Source: Candidatus Eisenbacteria bacterium (GTDB taxonomy: Bacteria; Eisenbacteria; RBG-16-71-46). Taken from it: a stretch of DNA of 53,655 nucleotides. Below are positions 34,860 through 43,308 of this stretch, in pieces (positions within the stretch are counted from its first letter, which is position 1; each line of letters begins with the position of its first letter). A program made the translations under genes and the position numbers. Below the pieces are notes generated by a model. The model did no database searches and was not told the origin of the DNA. It saw nothing but the letters and a program-made list of their open reading frames with translations. The stretch lies in contig JABFRW010000103.1 of the NCBI GenBank assembly GCA_013140805.1, forward strand, positions 1-53,655, written 5' to 3'.

Positions 34860-36416
34860 ATGTCTCAGCAACGTCGGTTCTCAATCCTCTTCCTGGTCCC
34901 TCTGCTTCTCATTCTCGCGAGCCGGCCGGCTTTGTGTGCGGAGGGAGAGTCGCTCCTCCAGCGGGTCCCCTTGTTCGATGCAGGCGGAGCGCTTCTGCCA
35001 CCGGGGTTGATCTGCGCCCCGTACGCGTCCATCCGGCATGAGCCGATCACGCAGGCGGCCTTCCCACTCGACCGCATCGCAGAAGCCTTCCCCTGCCTCT
35101 ATCAGCAAGCCACCTTCGGAGATACCGACCATGACGGTCGTAACGAGGTGATCGTCTACGTCAACGACAACTTCACCTATCACTACCGGATCCTCGAAGC
35201 CCAGGGCAATAACGTCTACGCGGATGAGTATTCCGGAGATCCCCTCCTCCCCTACGCCGTGGGCGACCTGGACGCGGATGGCAAGTCAGAGATCATCGGC
35301 CAGCAGGGCTCTTACGTCTACGTCTATGAAAGCTCCGACGCCTCGACCTACCCGACGAATCTGGTTTGGACCTCTCCTGCGATGTCCAACATCGTCGGCT
35401 TCACGGCGATCGGCGATACGGATCGTGACGGCAAGGCGGAGATCATCCATTCGATGAATCTCCTCGGCGGGTCTTCCGAGCTCTTCATTTATGAGAACAC
35501 CGGAGACAACTCTTTCGCCGAGGTCTATCACACGATCGTGGAACCGGGCGCCGCGAGCGGAGAGAAGGTCATCGGCGATTTCGACGGTGATGGTCTGACC
35601 GAGATCGCGTTCAGTGGCGTCTCTGGAGACATCTCCGTCTACGAGTCCTCGGCCGACAACACCTGGAGCCGTACCTGGACGGATTCAACCGGGATGTCCA
35701 ACGCGTACGGCGCGGAGGGAGGCGTGGACACCGACGGAAACGGCAAGCCGGAGCTCTTCATCGCGGGCAACTCCGCTCTCGGCTGGACCACGCGCATCTA
35801 CGAAGCGACCGGGGACAACCAGTTCGCTCTCGTTGACTCGCTTGCGATGGCGGACGGATACATCGGTTCGAGCTGCAACGCGCTCGCGGATCTGGACGGG
35901 TCTGGCAAGCGGAAATACCTGATGCAAGGCGCTAAGCACTTCTGGATCTATGCGCCCGGCTCCCCCGGTCACTGGAATCTGGTCGATGTCTACCAGAACC
36001 CCACCGGCGACAATCATTTTGGACTGCAGACCTTCGACCTGAACAAGAACGGCGTGGCTGAGATCTTCTACGACCTCGAAGTCTCCATTCAGTCGGGCCT
36101 GAAGAGCTGGATCCTGGAGCATCCGCGCGGTCCAGCCGGAGTCGGCGCTCCGCCGGAAGCCGGTGCTTCCAGGTTGCAGGTTTGGCCGAACCCGTGCGTG
36201 TCGGGCGTGTCCTGGAACGTGGCAGCGGATCGACTCTCCATCGACCAGCTGGACCTCTATGACTTGAGTGGCCGCCGGATCTCGTCGCTGAGGCCCGGCA
36301 CTTCGCGGCCCATTCACTGGGACCCTGGCTACCTGGGGACCGGGATCTACTTGCTCAAGGCAGTGGACGAACGTGGCGCCACTTCTGCCACGGCTCGAGT
36401 CGCGGTGATTCGCTAG
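34860..36416 (+). CDS. Secreted FG-GAP/VCBS repeat protein with FlgD-like C-terminus
   Basis: 518 residues. Signal peptide ~1-27 (FLVPLLLILASRPALCA). Seven Asp-rich calcium-loop repeats of FG-GAP type (DTDHDGRNE, DLDADGKSE, DTDRDGKAE, DFDGDGLTE, DTDGNGKPE, DLDGSGKRK, DLNKNGVAE) indicate an integrin-like propeller. The C-terminal ~90 residues (LDLYDLSGRRISSLRPG, GTGIYLLKA) are the shared sorting-like module. GGAGGG before ATG 34860. The gene is visibly less GC-rich than its neighbours with more A/T-ending codons, suggesting separate ancestry. Confidence 0.85.
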   Translation: MSQQRRFSILFLVPLLLILASRPALCAEGESLLQRVPLFDAGGALLPPGLICAPYASIRHEPITQAAFPLDRIAEAFPCLYQQATFGDTDHDGRNEVIVYVNDNFTYHYRILEAQGNNVYADEYSGDPLLPYAVGDLDADGKSEIIGQQGSYVYVYESSDASTYPTNLVWTSPAMSNIVGFTAIGDTDRDGKAEIIHSMNLLGGSSELFIYENTGDNSFAEVYHTIVEPGAASGEKVIGDFDGDGLTEIAFSGVSGDISVYESSADNTWSRTWTDSTGMSNAYGAEGGVDTDGNGKPELFIAGNSALGWTTRIYEATGDNQFALVDSLAMADGYIGSSCNALADLDGSGKRKYLMQGAKHFWIYAPGSPGHWNLVDVYQNPTGDNHFGLQTFDLNKNGVAEIFYDLEVSIQSGLKSWILEHPRGPAGVGAPPEAGASRLQVWPNPCVSGVSWNVAADRLSIDQLDLYDLSGRRISSLRPGTSRPIHWDPGYLGTGIYLLKAVDERGATSATARVAVIR

Positions 36417-36434
36417 GTCGGGCCTCGCACGGGC

Positions 36435-37649
36435 TTACCCCCGTCCTCCCGCCAACCGTCCTGCGCGTGGCGAGCCGCGCAGCGCCGCCATCGCCCACGC
36501 CCCCACGACCGGACCGATCGCGAGCATCGCGAATGCCCAGCCCCATCCCGATCGCATTTCGATCAGCGGCACCAGGCGAATGGTGACGAGTGTCAGCAGG
36601 AAACCGAGGCTCGTCTGCAGCGTGAGCGCCGTGCCCATGAAGGCGGGCTCGCACAGCTCGCTGATGCACGCCGAGAACTGTGCCGAATCGGCGACCACCG
36701 CAAAGCCCCACACGAGGCACAGCGCGATGAGCAGCCACGGCGGCGCTCCGAACAGCGCTCCCGCCACCAGGCAGCACGCGCCGCTCATCGCGAGCGACAC
36801 GATCGTGATCGTGGTGCGCCCCATGCGATCCGCGAACACGCCGGCCGCGAAGCTGCCAATGCCGCCCACCGCAATCACCGCAAACGCGGCGAGGCTGGCA
36901 CTCGACGAAGCGATCCCCCGCGCCGCGAAGCTCGCGATGAGAAACGCCGGGATCCAGGTCCACATCGCATAGAGCTCCCACATGTGGCCCAGGTAGCCGA
37001 GATTCGCGAGCACCATCTCGCGATCACGCGCGATTTCGGCCACGTAGCGCCAGCGAAAGGGCGGTGCCGCGACGCGCTCTGGCCCCTCGCGCACGAACAC
37101 GGCGATGAGCACCGCTCCCGCCGCTGCGAGCGCAGCGGCCGTGTGAAGAATCCCGCGCCAGTCGCTGGTCGCGCCGAGTGCGCGCAACAAGTGAGGCGAC
37201 GCCGAGCCCATCGCGAGTGCTCCGACGAGCAGGCCGATCGCGCGCCCGCGATCCGCGCGTGTCCAGGTGGCCATGATCTTCATGCCCACGGGATAGACGC
37301 CGGCGAGCGCCACTCCGGTGAGGAAGCGCAGCGCGAGTGCGACCGGCAGCCCGGTCGCCATGCGCGCGATCAGCTCGGTCGCGAGCGCCGCGACGAGCGA
37401 CGACACGGTGACGAGCACGCGCGAGGCAACGCGATCGCTCAGATTCAGCAGTGCCGAAAGCAGAGCCCCCACCACGAAGCCGATTTGCACCGACATCGTG
37501 AGCCACGCGCGGCCGGCATCATCGAGCCGCCACTCACGGGTGAGCGCCGGCACCACCGCTGAGGCCGAGAACCAGGTCGCCATGGCGAGCAGTTCCGCGA
37601 ACGAAAGGATCAGCAACGTGCGCCATTTGCCGAAGAGGAGGTCAGGCAT
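36435..37649 (-). CDS. MFS transporter
   Basis: 404 residues, about 12 hydrophobic helices. The first helix (LLILSFAELLAMATWFSASAV), a GVYPVGMKIMATWTRADRGR segment (signature near helix 4/5) and GVFADRMGRTTIT between the halves are MFS-like. The substrate cannot be inferred. ATG 37649 is used; the frame beyond it is unrelated shadow. Divergent from the HAD-HerA gene (143 nt between) and convergent with the FG-GAP gene (18 nt). Confidence 0.84.
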   Translation of the reverse strand: MPDLLFGKWRTLLILSFAELLAMATWFSASAVVPALTREWRLDDAGRAWLTMSVQIGFVVGALLSALLNLSDRVASRVLVTVSSLVAALATELIARMATGLPVALALRFLTGVALAGVYPVGMKIMATWTRADRGRAIGLLVGALAMGSASPHLLRALGATSDWRGILHTAAALAAAGAVLIAVFVREGPERVAAPPFRWRYVAEIARDREMVLANLGYLGHMWELYAMWTWIPAFLIASFAARGIASSSASLAAFAVIAVGGIGSFAAGVFADRMGRTTITIVSLAMSGACCLVAGALFGAPPWLLIALCLVWGFAVVADSAQFSACISELCEPAFMGTALTLQTSLGFLLTLVTIRLVPLIEMRSGWGWAFAMLAIGPVVGAWAMAALRGSPRAGRLAGGRG

Positions 37650-37792
37650 CGCGAGAACGTACCAATTTCGTCCGCGGCGAGACGGCCACCCCGCGGAATG
37701 CGGTTCCGGTGGCCGCGGGGCGGAAGTCGCATACTGTCGGCCGACGGCCACGACCCGCGAAGCGCCCCAGGAATCCGGGAGAATTCGACGCC

Positions 37793-39523
37793 ATGAAATT
37801 TGGCGTGCTTGCGCTCGACTACGACGGGACCATCTCGACCGCGAATGGAATCCACCCTGCGGTGCGCGATGCCATCGCCGCGCTGCGTGATCGGCGCATC
37901 GCCGTGTTGCTCGTCACCGGGCGGATCATCCAAGACCTTCGGACTCAGGTCGGAGATTTGCGCCAGTTCGACGCCATCGTCGGCGAGAACGGCGCGGTGC
38001 TGCTGTTCCCCGAATCGGGACGCAGCCAGTTGCTCGGCCCCGCACCCGATCCCCACTTCCTCGCCGAACTCACGAGCGCCGGCATTGCGATCACGGCCGG
38101 TGAGTGCGTCGTCGAGGCCGAGGCGGACGCGGCGGGCAGGATTCTCGACATCATCCGCCGCTTGAGCCTCCCGCTGGTGATCCACTTCAATCGCGGGCGG
38201 CTCATGGTGCTTCCACAGGCGGTCACCAAGGGGACGGGGCTCAAAGAAGCGCTCGCGGCGATGCGGCTCTCTCCGCACAACGCGGTGGCGATCGGCGACG
38301 CGGAGAACGATCACCAGATGCTGGAAGTCGTAGAGCTTGGAGCCGCCGTGAGCTGGGGAAGTCCGGCGCTGATTGCAGCGGCCGACGACGTGGTCGAGGG
38401 CACCGGCCCTCCCGCTCTGGTCGAGTACGTGAAACGCCTCGCCGATCAGTCGCGCCTTCCGCCCGAGCGCCTTGGGCGCCGCACGCTCATGCTCGGCCAC
38501 ACGGCGGACCACGCGCCTCTGTCGCTCGCCGTGCGAGGCCGTAACGTGCTCATTGCCGGGGAGCCGCGGTCGGGCAAGTCGTGGGTCGCCGGGTTGCTCG
38601 CGGAGCAGTTGATCCTCCAACGCTACGCCGTGTTCGTGATCGATCCGGAAGGCGACTATCAGACGCTCAACCGTCTGCCGGGCGTGGTGCTGATCGACGC
38701 CGCGGATTCCCAGCCGCACGCGGGTGACATCGCGCGAGCGCTCCACCACGCCGACATGAGCCTGGTGCTCGACCTCTCGCATCTTGCGGCCGGAGCGAAG
38801 CGTGAGTTCGTCAAAGCGACCCTGCATCGACTGCGCGAACATCGGCGCGAGTCGGGGCTGCCCCATCGAATTGTCGTGGACGAGGCGCACTACTTTCTGC
38901 ACGATCCTGATGTCATGGAGCTGCTCGACCTCGAGCTCGCGGGCTACACGTTCGTCACCCATCGCGCATCTCGCCTGCACGCAGCGGTGCTGGCGTCCGC
39001 CGCAGCCACCGTGGTGACACGCGAGACCGACCCGCAGGAGATTCGCGCGCTGGCCGATCTGCTCGGTGAGGCTCCGGAGGCGGAATGGTCGACGGTCTTC
39101 GCCGATCTCTCGCTCGAAGAGGCGGTGCTCCTGCCGGGCGCAGAGGAAGCCGGAGGTCGGCTCGTGCGATTTCGCGTCGCGCCTCGTCTCACTCCGCACG
39201 TGCGCCATCGGCACAAGTACCTGGACATGCCAGTCCCCACCCGCCAGGCGTTCGTATTCACACACGCGGACGTGCCGACCGGAGCGCGAGCGCACAGCCT
39301 GCTGGAGTTCGTCACGATCGCGGCCCGCTCACCGGCCGTGGTCGAAGACCATCTCCGGCGCGGCGATGTTTCCGTCTGGATCGACCGCGTGTTCGGCGAT
39401 CAGGAGCTGGCCGCGCTCATCCGGGAACTCGAGGGCGATCTCCGAATCGTGGCGCGGCCCGAGGTGACGGCCGAACTCACGACGATGATTCGCGAGCGCT
39501 ATGCCGTGGACCAGAGGACGTAG
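37793..39523 (+). CDS. Fusion of HAD-IIB phosphatase and HerA/FtsK-like ATPase
   Basis: 576 residues. N-terminal ~1-215 is a Cof-type HAD hydrolase: motif I DYDGTI (D9, D11), motif II VTGR, Lys146, motif IV GDAENDHQM (D169, D173). From ~230 follows a P-loop ATPase: Walker A GEPRSGKS (256-263), IDPEGDY, Walker B VVDEAH (D363, E364), resembling the DUF87/HerA-FtsK central domain but without the HAS barrel. The rest (to 576) is unassigned. Small-molecule phosphatase fused to a motor-like ATPase is unusual; role unknown. GGGAG upstream of ATG 37793. One continuous frame, no sign of a join error. Confidence 0.85.
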   Translation: MKFGVLALDYDGTISTANGIHPAVRDAIAALRDRRIAVLLVTGRIIQDLRTQVGDLRQFDAIVGENGAVLLFPESGRSQLLGPAPDPHFLAELTSAGIAITAGECVVEAEADAAGRILDIIRRLSLPLVIHFNRGRLMVLPQAVTKGTGLKEALAAMRLSPHNAVAIGDAENDHQMLEVVELGAAVSWGSPALIAAADDVVEGTGPPALVEYVKRLADQSRLPPERLGRRTLMLGHTADHAPLSLAVRGRNVLIAGEPRSGKSWVAGLLAEQLILQRYAVFVIDPEGDYQTLNRLPGVVLIDAADSQPHAGDIARALHHADMSLVLDLSHLAAGAKREFVKATLHRLREHRRESGLPHRIVVDEAHYFLHDPDVMELLDLELAGYTFVTHRASRLHAAVLASAAATVVTRETDPQEIRALADLLGEAPEAEWSTVFADLSLEEAVLLPGAEEAGGRLVRFRVAPRLTPHVRHRHKYLDMPVPTRQAFVFTHADVPTGARAHSLLEFVTIAARSPAVVEDHLRRGDVSVWIDRVFGDQELAALIRELEGDLRIVARPEVTAELTTMIRERYAVDQRT

Positions 39524-39536
39524 CCCGTGCGACAGG

Positions 39537-39597
39537 GCCGCGCGGCGTTCAGCTCGCCCGGCGGTCGATGACAGCGGGCCTCGCGAGCCGCGCGGCG
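39537..39597. repeat. Two copies of an 11-bp palindromic word between convergent genes
   Basis: GCCGCGCGGCG occurs at 39537-39547 and again at 39587-39597, exactly 50 bp apart. Each copy is self-complementary over 10 bp, and the two can pair with each other into a larger hairpin. Sits between the ends of the HAD-HerA gene and the sigma-54 regulator; may terminate both. Confidence 0.4.
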
Positions 39598-39599
39598 AA

Positions 39600-41648
39600 T
39601 CAGGCCGACAGGTTGGTGAGGGGCCCCGGCGCGGGAGCTTCGGCAGGCGCCGGTTCAGTCTCGAGTCGAGGCAGCTCGTCGGTGCGCCGCAATCCGAAGC
39701 GGTCGAGCATCCGGTAGAGCGTGCTCCGTGCGACTCCGAGCTGCCGCGCTGCGTCGCTCATGTTGCCGTTCGCGCGGTCGAGCGCGCGCTGGAGCGCCGA
39801 GCGTTCCGCGGCGGTTCGCAGACCCTCGAGCTCGCCCGCTCTGGCCGGCTCCGCCTCGATGGGCAAGTGCCATCTCTCGATACGGCTCGCGCCTTCGGCC
39901 AGCACGGCCGCGTACTCCAGCGCGCTGCGAAGTTCACGAACGTTGCCGGGCCACGAGTGATGATCGACCCATCGCGCAGCGGCCGGTGATACGGCGAGGG
40001 CATGAGTCTGCTCATTTCGCCTGGCGAAGCCGGCGAGAATGGCCTCGGTCAGCTCGCGCCGGTCGGATCGCTCACGCAAAGCCGGAAGGCCGATGGTCAC
40101 ACCTCGAAGGCGATAGAACAGGTCGCTCCGAAACCGGCCGTCGGCGAGCATCGGAGTGAGATCACGGCAAGTCGCGGCGATCAGTCGCACATCGGAATGA
40201 CGTTCCTCGGCCTCGCCGACTCGATAGTAGGTTCCGTCATCGAGGAATCTCAGCAACATCGCCTGGGCGGTCGGTGAGAGTTCGGCCACTTCGTCCATGA
40301 ACAGCGTCCCCTGGTCCGCGGCTGCAAGCTTGCCCATGCGCCCGCCCCCGGCAGCACCCGTGAACGCCCCGGGGCTGTAGCCGAAGAGCTCGGACTCGAG
40401 CAACGTACCGGTGAGCGATCCACAATTGACCGGCACGAAGGGGCCGTGGGCACGACGACTGCCCGCATGAATGGCGCGCGCAAACAGCTCCTTGCCGGTG
40501 CCGGTCTCCGCCTGGAGCAAGATCGGTAACCCCGAGCGCGCAAAGCGCTCGGCGTGCTCGCGAGCGGCCATGAGAGCCGGATCGCTTCCCACGATGGCTG
40601 CGAATGCCTGAGAAACGACAGCGCGGCCTCGCGCGGAGGTCCGGGCCGGGGGTCGATCGAGCAAGTGCACGATCGCGGCGATCGCTCCGTCGGGGCCGGA
40701 GACCGGCTCGACCTCGAGTCGCACTCCGCGCAACCATGAGGGCAACGCGGCGTCGGATTCGCGGAGCCGCGGACTCGCCGTTGGAACGAGCCCATCCCAG
40801 GACAGCAGCGCAAGCTCCTGGGGCTCGTCACGCCGCGGCAGCAGCCTCAGGAGCGGTTCATTGGCGCGACGCACGCGCCCTGTGGTCTCGATCAGCAGGG
40901 CCGCGTGCGGAAGCTTGGCGAGCAGCGCTTCCAGCGCGAACAGACCTCCGCTGATCGAGGCGTCATAGGCACGCGCACGTAAGACGGATTCCATGGCGGC
41001 GGCGGCGGCTTGAACCGACGCGAACGCAAACTCCGAGGCATCGCGGGCGGGCCCGGTCGCATCCAGCACGCCAACGACTCGCCCGCGCACGTCACGAATC
41101 GGCGCCGCATAGCAGCACAGCACGTGGTTACGCTTCTCGAAGTGCTCGAAGCCGACGACCGCCACAGGCAAGTGTTCGGCCACCGCAGTGCCGATCCCGT
41201 TGGTGCCCCGTGAGGCTTCGTTCCACAGTGCTCCCTCGATGAGTCGCGCTTCCGTCATTCGATTGGAGAACGGTTCGGCGATGCGACGTGCCAACACGAC
41301 TCCATCGGCGCTGCTGAGGATGCCGCAGAATCCAGCATTCGCGAGCGAGCTCGCGAATGCCTCGAACGGCGCATCAGCGGTGAGCAGCGGCTTGAGAGGC
41401 TCGAGCGCAACCAGCCGCTGCGAGTCGGGCACGACGACGGGTTCGGCCAGCCCTTCGGCGGTCGCGCCGAGCCGAACGGAGCGGTCCCAGCGTCGGAGTA
41501 TCGGACTGTTCTCGATTTCATCGCCCGAACAGCGGCCGCTCAGGAATCGCGTCCAGATCTGCTCAGTGGCGGCAGAAGGACTATCGGTTGAGTTCTTCAC
41601 AGGGGGCACCGTAGTCCTGTATGCGCGCGCGCTCAAGGGGGCGATCAT
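39600..41648 (-). CDS. Sigma-54-dependent activator, AcoR-like
   Basis: About 682 residues. N-terminal GAF-type sensor with AcoR features (~70-225: [24 protein letters not shown]), a PAS-like stretch (~235-330), AAA+ domain with Walker A ETGTGKE (~381-387), the sigma-54 contact loop GAFTGA (~427-432), Walker [11 protein letters not shown], and a C-terminal Fis helix-turn-helix ([20 protein letters not shown]). Activates sigma-54 promoters by ATP hydrolysis. The ligand is unknown. The porin upstream on the same strand has a good -24/-12 element and is a plausible target. The start (ATG 41648) lacks a clear ribosome site; GTG 41654 or a GTG at codon 18 are alternatives. Confidence 0.88.
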   Translation of the reverse strand: MIAPLSARAYRTTVPPVKNSTDSPSAATEQIWTRFLSGRCSGDEIENSPILRRWDRSVRLGATAEGLAEPVVVPDSQRLVALEPLKPLLTADAPFEAFASSLANAGFCGILSSADGVVLARRIAEPFSNRMTEARLIEGALWNEASRGTNGIGTAVAEHLPVAVVGFEHFEKRNHVLCCYAAPIRDVRGRVVGVLDATGPARDASEFAFASVQAAAAAMESVLRARAYDASISGGLFALEALLAKLPHAALLIETTGRVRRANEPLLRLLPRRDEPQELALLSWDGLVPTASPRLRESDAALPSWLRGVRLEVEPVSGPDGAIAAIVHLLDRPPARTSARGRAVVSQAFAAIVGSDPALMAAREHAERFARSGLPILLQAETGTGKELFARAIHAGSRRAHGPFVPVNCGSLTGTLLESELFGYSPGAFTGAAGGGRMGKLAAADQGTLFMDEVAELSPTAQAMLLRFLDDGTYYRVGEAEERHSDVRLIAATCRDLTPMLADGRFRSDLFYRLRGVTIGLPALRERSDRRELTEAILAGFARRNEQTHALAVSPAAARWVDHHSWPGNVRELRSALEYAAVLAEGASRIERWHLPIEAEPARAGELEGLRTAAERSALQRALDRANGNMSDAARQLGVARSTLYRMLDRFGLRRTDELPRLETEPAPAEAPAPGPLTNLSA

Positions 41649-41997
41649 GGCCACCGCAACTCTTGTATCGGATGTCGCAGTCAGGTGGCCGACGTGTAGC
41701 GTTTCGCTCCATTTCTGGCGTGGTCGAACCGCGGATCTCCTTGAATGGACGTCTCGGCATGGACATTGCGAAGTTCATCCCGCAGTCCCCCGCGAGACGC
41801 AAGCGATAGCGCGACTCTTGAGTTTCATCAACGCGTCTCGAATGCCGACTCCGCACCCGATCTGGTTCGACTCGGGGGCGGAGTTCGGCTGTGGGGGTCG
41901 CGCGGCAGGGCTGGGAGGCAGCTCCGGGAAGTGACGGCACGGATATTTGCCCTCCCCTTCGCTCATGCGAAGTCGCGGCGTCGAGTTCGTCGGAGCG
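41649..41997. other. 349-nt non-coding interval with plus-strand sigma-54-like words
   Basis: No credible gene. Two plus-strand elements resemble -24/-12 promoters: GGCAT-GGACA-TTGC at 41756-41769 has the correct 10-nt GG-GC spacing, and GGCACGGATATTTGC at 41936-41950 has good halves but one extra base. Both point into the antisense of the porin gene, so they may be chance or drive a non-coding RNA. Confidence 0.25.
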
Positions 41998-43029
41998 CTA
42001 GAATCGGACCTGCATCCACACCAGCAAGCGGTCATCGTGACGCAGGTCCGGTTCCGACATCACCTCGTAGGTGACGATCGCACGTAGCGGCGCGCCGGGC
42101 AGTCCGTGGTAGACGCCTATGGTCCATCGATGGGTGTCGGTGTCGAACACGTCATAGCGCACCACCGGTCCACCGTTCCAGCGCGTCTTTCCCGCGACCA
42201 GCACGTACCAGGCGTCGAGCGTGCCGCCCTGGTCGGGAAGGCTTGCGTTCTCCTCCCCGCGCGCATACTCGACCACTGCCAGTGCGCGACGCGTGTCCAG
42301 TTCCGCGTCCACGCCGAGCCGATTGAAATCGATCGAGAGACCCGGAACCGGAGGCGGACCCGGGTCGATCGGCTCGTTCACGCTGCCTGAGGCACCCGAC
42401 ACTCCCAGCCAGACGGTTGCGCTCGGGCGCTTCGAGCGAAACCCAAGCCTCCCAAACACGTTCTTCCGTCGATCGTCGTCGGCCTGGACGCTCAGTCCCG
42501 CGCCGTTCGTGACCGTGAGCTCATGCTCGATCCGAAAGCCGCGACCGAGCGGAACGTGGCCGAACCACCCCACACCGATGTCGCGCAGCTTCAATCCGCG
42601 CCCGAACAACTCCCCGACTTCGGTTCGGTTCACGGTGAAGAGGTCCGCAGTCGAGGTGCGATTCTCCCACCCGAAGGGAGTCTTCATTTGTCCGGCGCGC
42701 AGGGCTTGATGAGGATGAAATCCCCACTCCAGGTAGCAGTCGCGCAGCAACCCCTCGACCTGCGGAGAACGTGGATCGATCTCGACCACGTACGAAACCG
42801 CGGGACTCAACTTACCGTCGACCTGAATCTTCACTCTCCCGAATCGAAACACGTCGGGTTCGGTCACACGGTCGCCGCTCCGTTCGACTCGCGACTTGTA
42901 GTAAATCTGGATGTAGCCGGAAACTCTGGGCGCCGTAGTGCACGGCGCCGCTTCTTGCGCGCGCGCCGTAACGCTCGAGAGCATGAACGCCGTGATCCAC
43001 ATCACTGCAGGGTACCTGCGACCTGTCAT
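41998..43029 (-). CDS. Porin, phosphate-selective O/P type
   Basis: 343 residues. Signal peptide ~1-25 (ITAFMLSSVTARA-Q), then YIQIYYKSRVERSGDR, a PDVFRFGRVKIQVDGKLSP segment and GQMKTPFGWENR, all characteristic of OprP/OprO-type porins of 16 strands; the C-terminus ends in aromatic VRF as outer-membrane barrels do. Somewhat shorter than classical OprP. The solute cannot be inferred: the family name does not prove phosphate. GAGGGGGG precedes ATG 43029, and a sigma-54 type promoter lies about 90 nt upstream. Confidence 0.85.
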   Translation of the reverse strand: MTGRRYPAVMWITAFMLSSVTARAQEAAPCTTAPRVSGYIQIYYKSRVERSGDRVTEPDVFRFGRVKIQVDGKLSPAVSYVVEIDPRSPQVEGLLRDCYLEWGFHPHQALRAGQMKTPFGWENRTSTADLFTVNRTEVGELFGRGLKLRDIGVGWFGHVPLGRGFRIEHELTVTNGAGLSVQADDDRRKNVFGRLGFRSKRPSATVWLGVSGASGSVNEPIDPGPPPVPGLSIDFNRLGVDAELDTRRALAVVEYARGEENASLPDQGGTLDAWYVLVAGKTRWNGGPVVRYDVFDTDTHRWTIGVYHGLPGAPLRAIVTYEVMSEPDLRHDDRLLVWMQVRF

Positions 43030-43116
43030 GCCCCCCTCTGTTCGAGCTTCGGGCTGCGGCCCGGCTCGCGTGATGGATCCCATGAGCCCTGCGATTTGTG
43101 ACAGTCCGCCCGATCA

Positions 43117-43132
43117 TGCGAGAGCTGCGCCA
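43117..43132 (-). promoter_or_regulatory. Sigma-54 (-24/-12) promoter of the porin gene
   Basis: Minus strand TGGCGCAGCTCTCGCA: GG (43131-43130) and GC (43119-43118) are separated by exactly 10 nt and 14 of 16 positions fit TGGCACRNNNNTTGCW. Start site expected near 43106, giving a leader of ~77 nt. A sigma-54 activator gene follows the porin. Confidence 0.5.
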
Positions 43133-43308
43133 TCTCGAGCGCTGGACGCGGAACGAGGGAACGGCGCGCGCACGAGGCTTCGGCAAGCGACGAGAATTCC
43201 GCTACTTCACGGCTCCCCGAGCGACGACCCAACCGCACGCCGAGAGCGATCGACCGTGCTAGTCTGCGTCACTTCGCGCCGCTCGAATTCGGTCCGTTGG
43301 AGGTCCGC

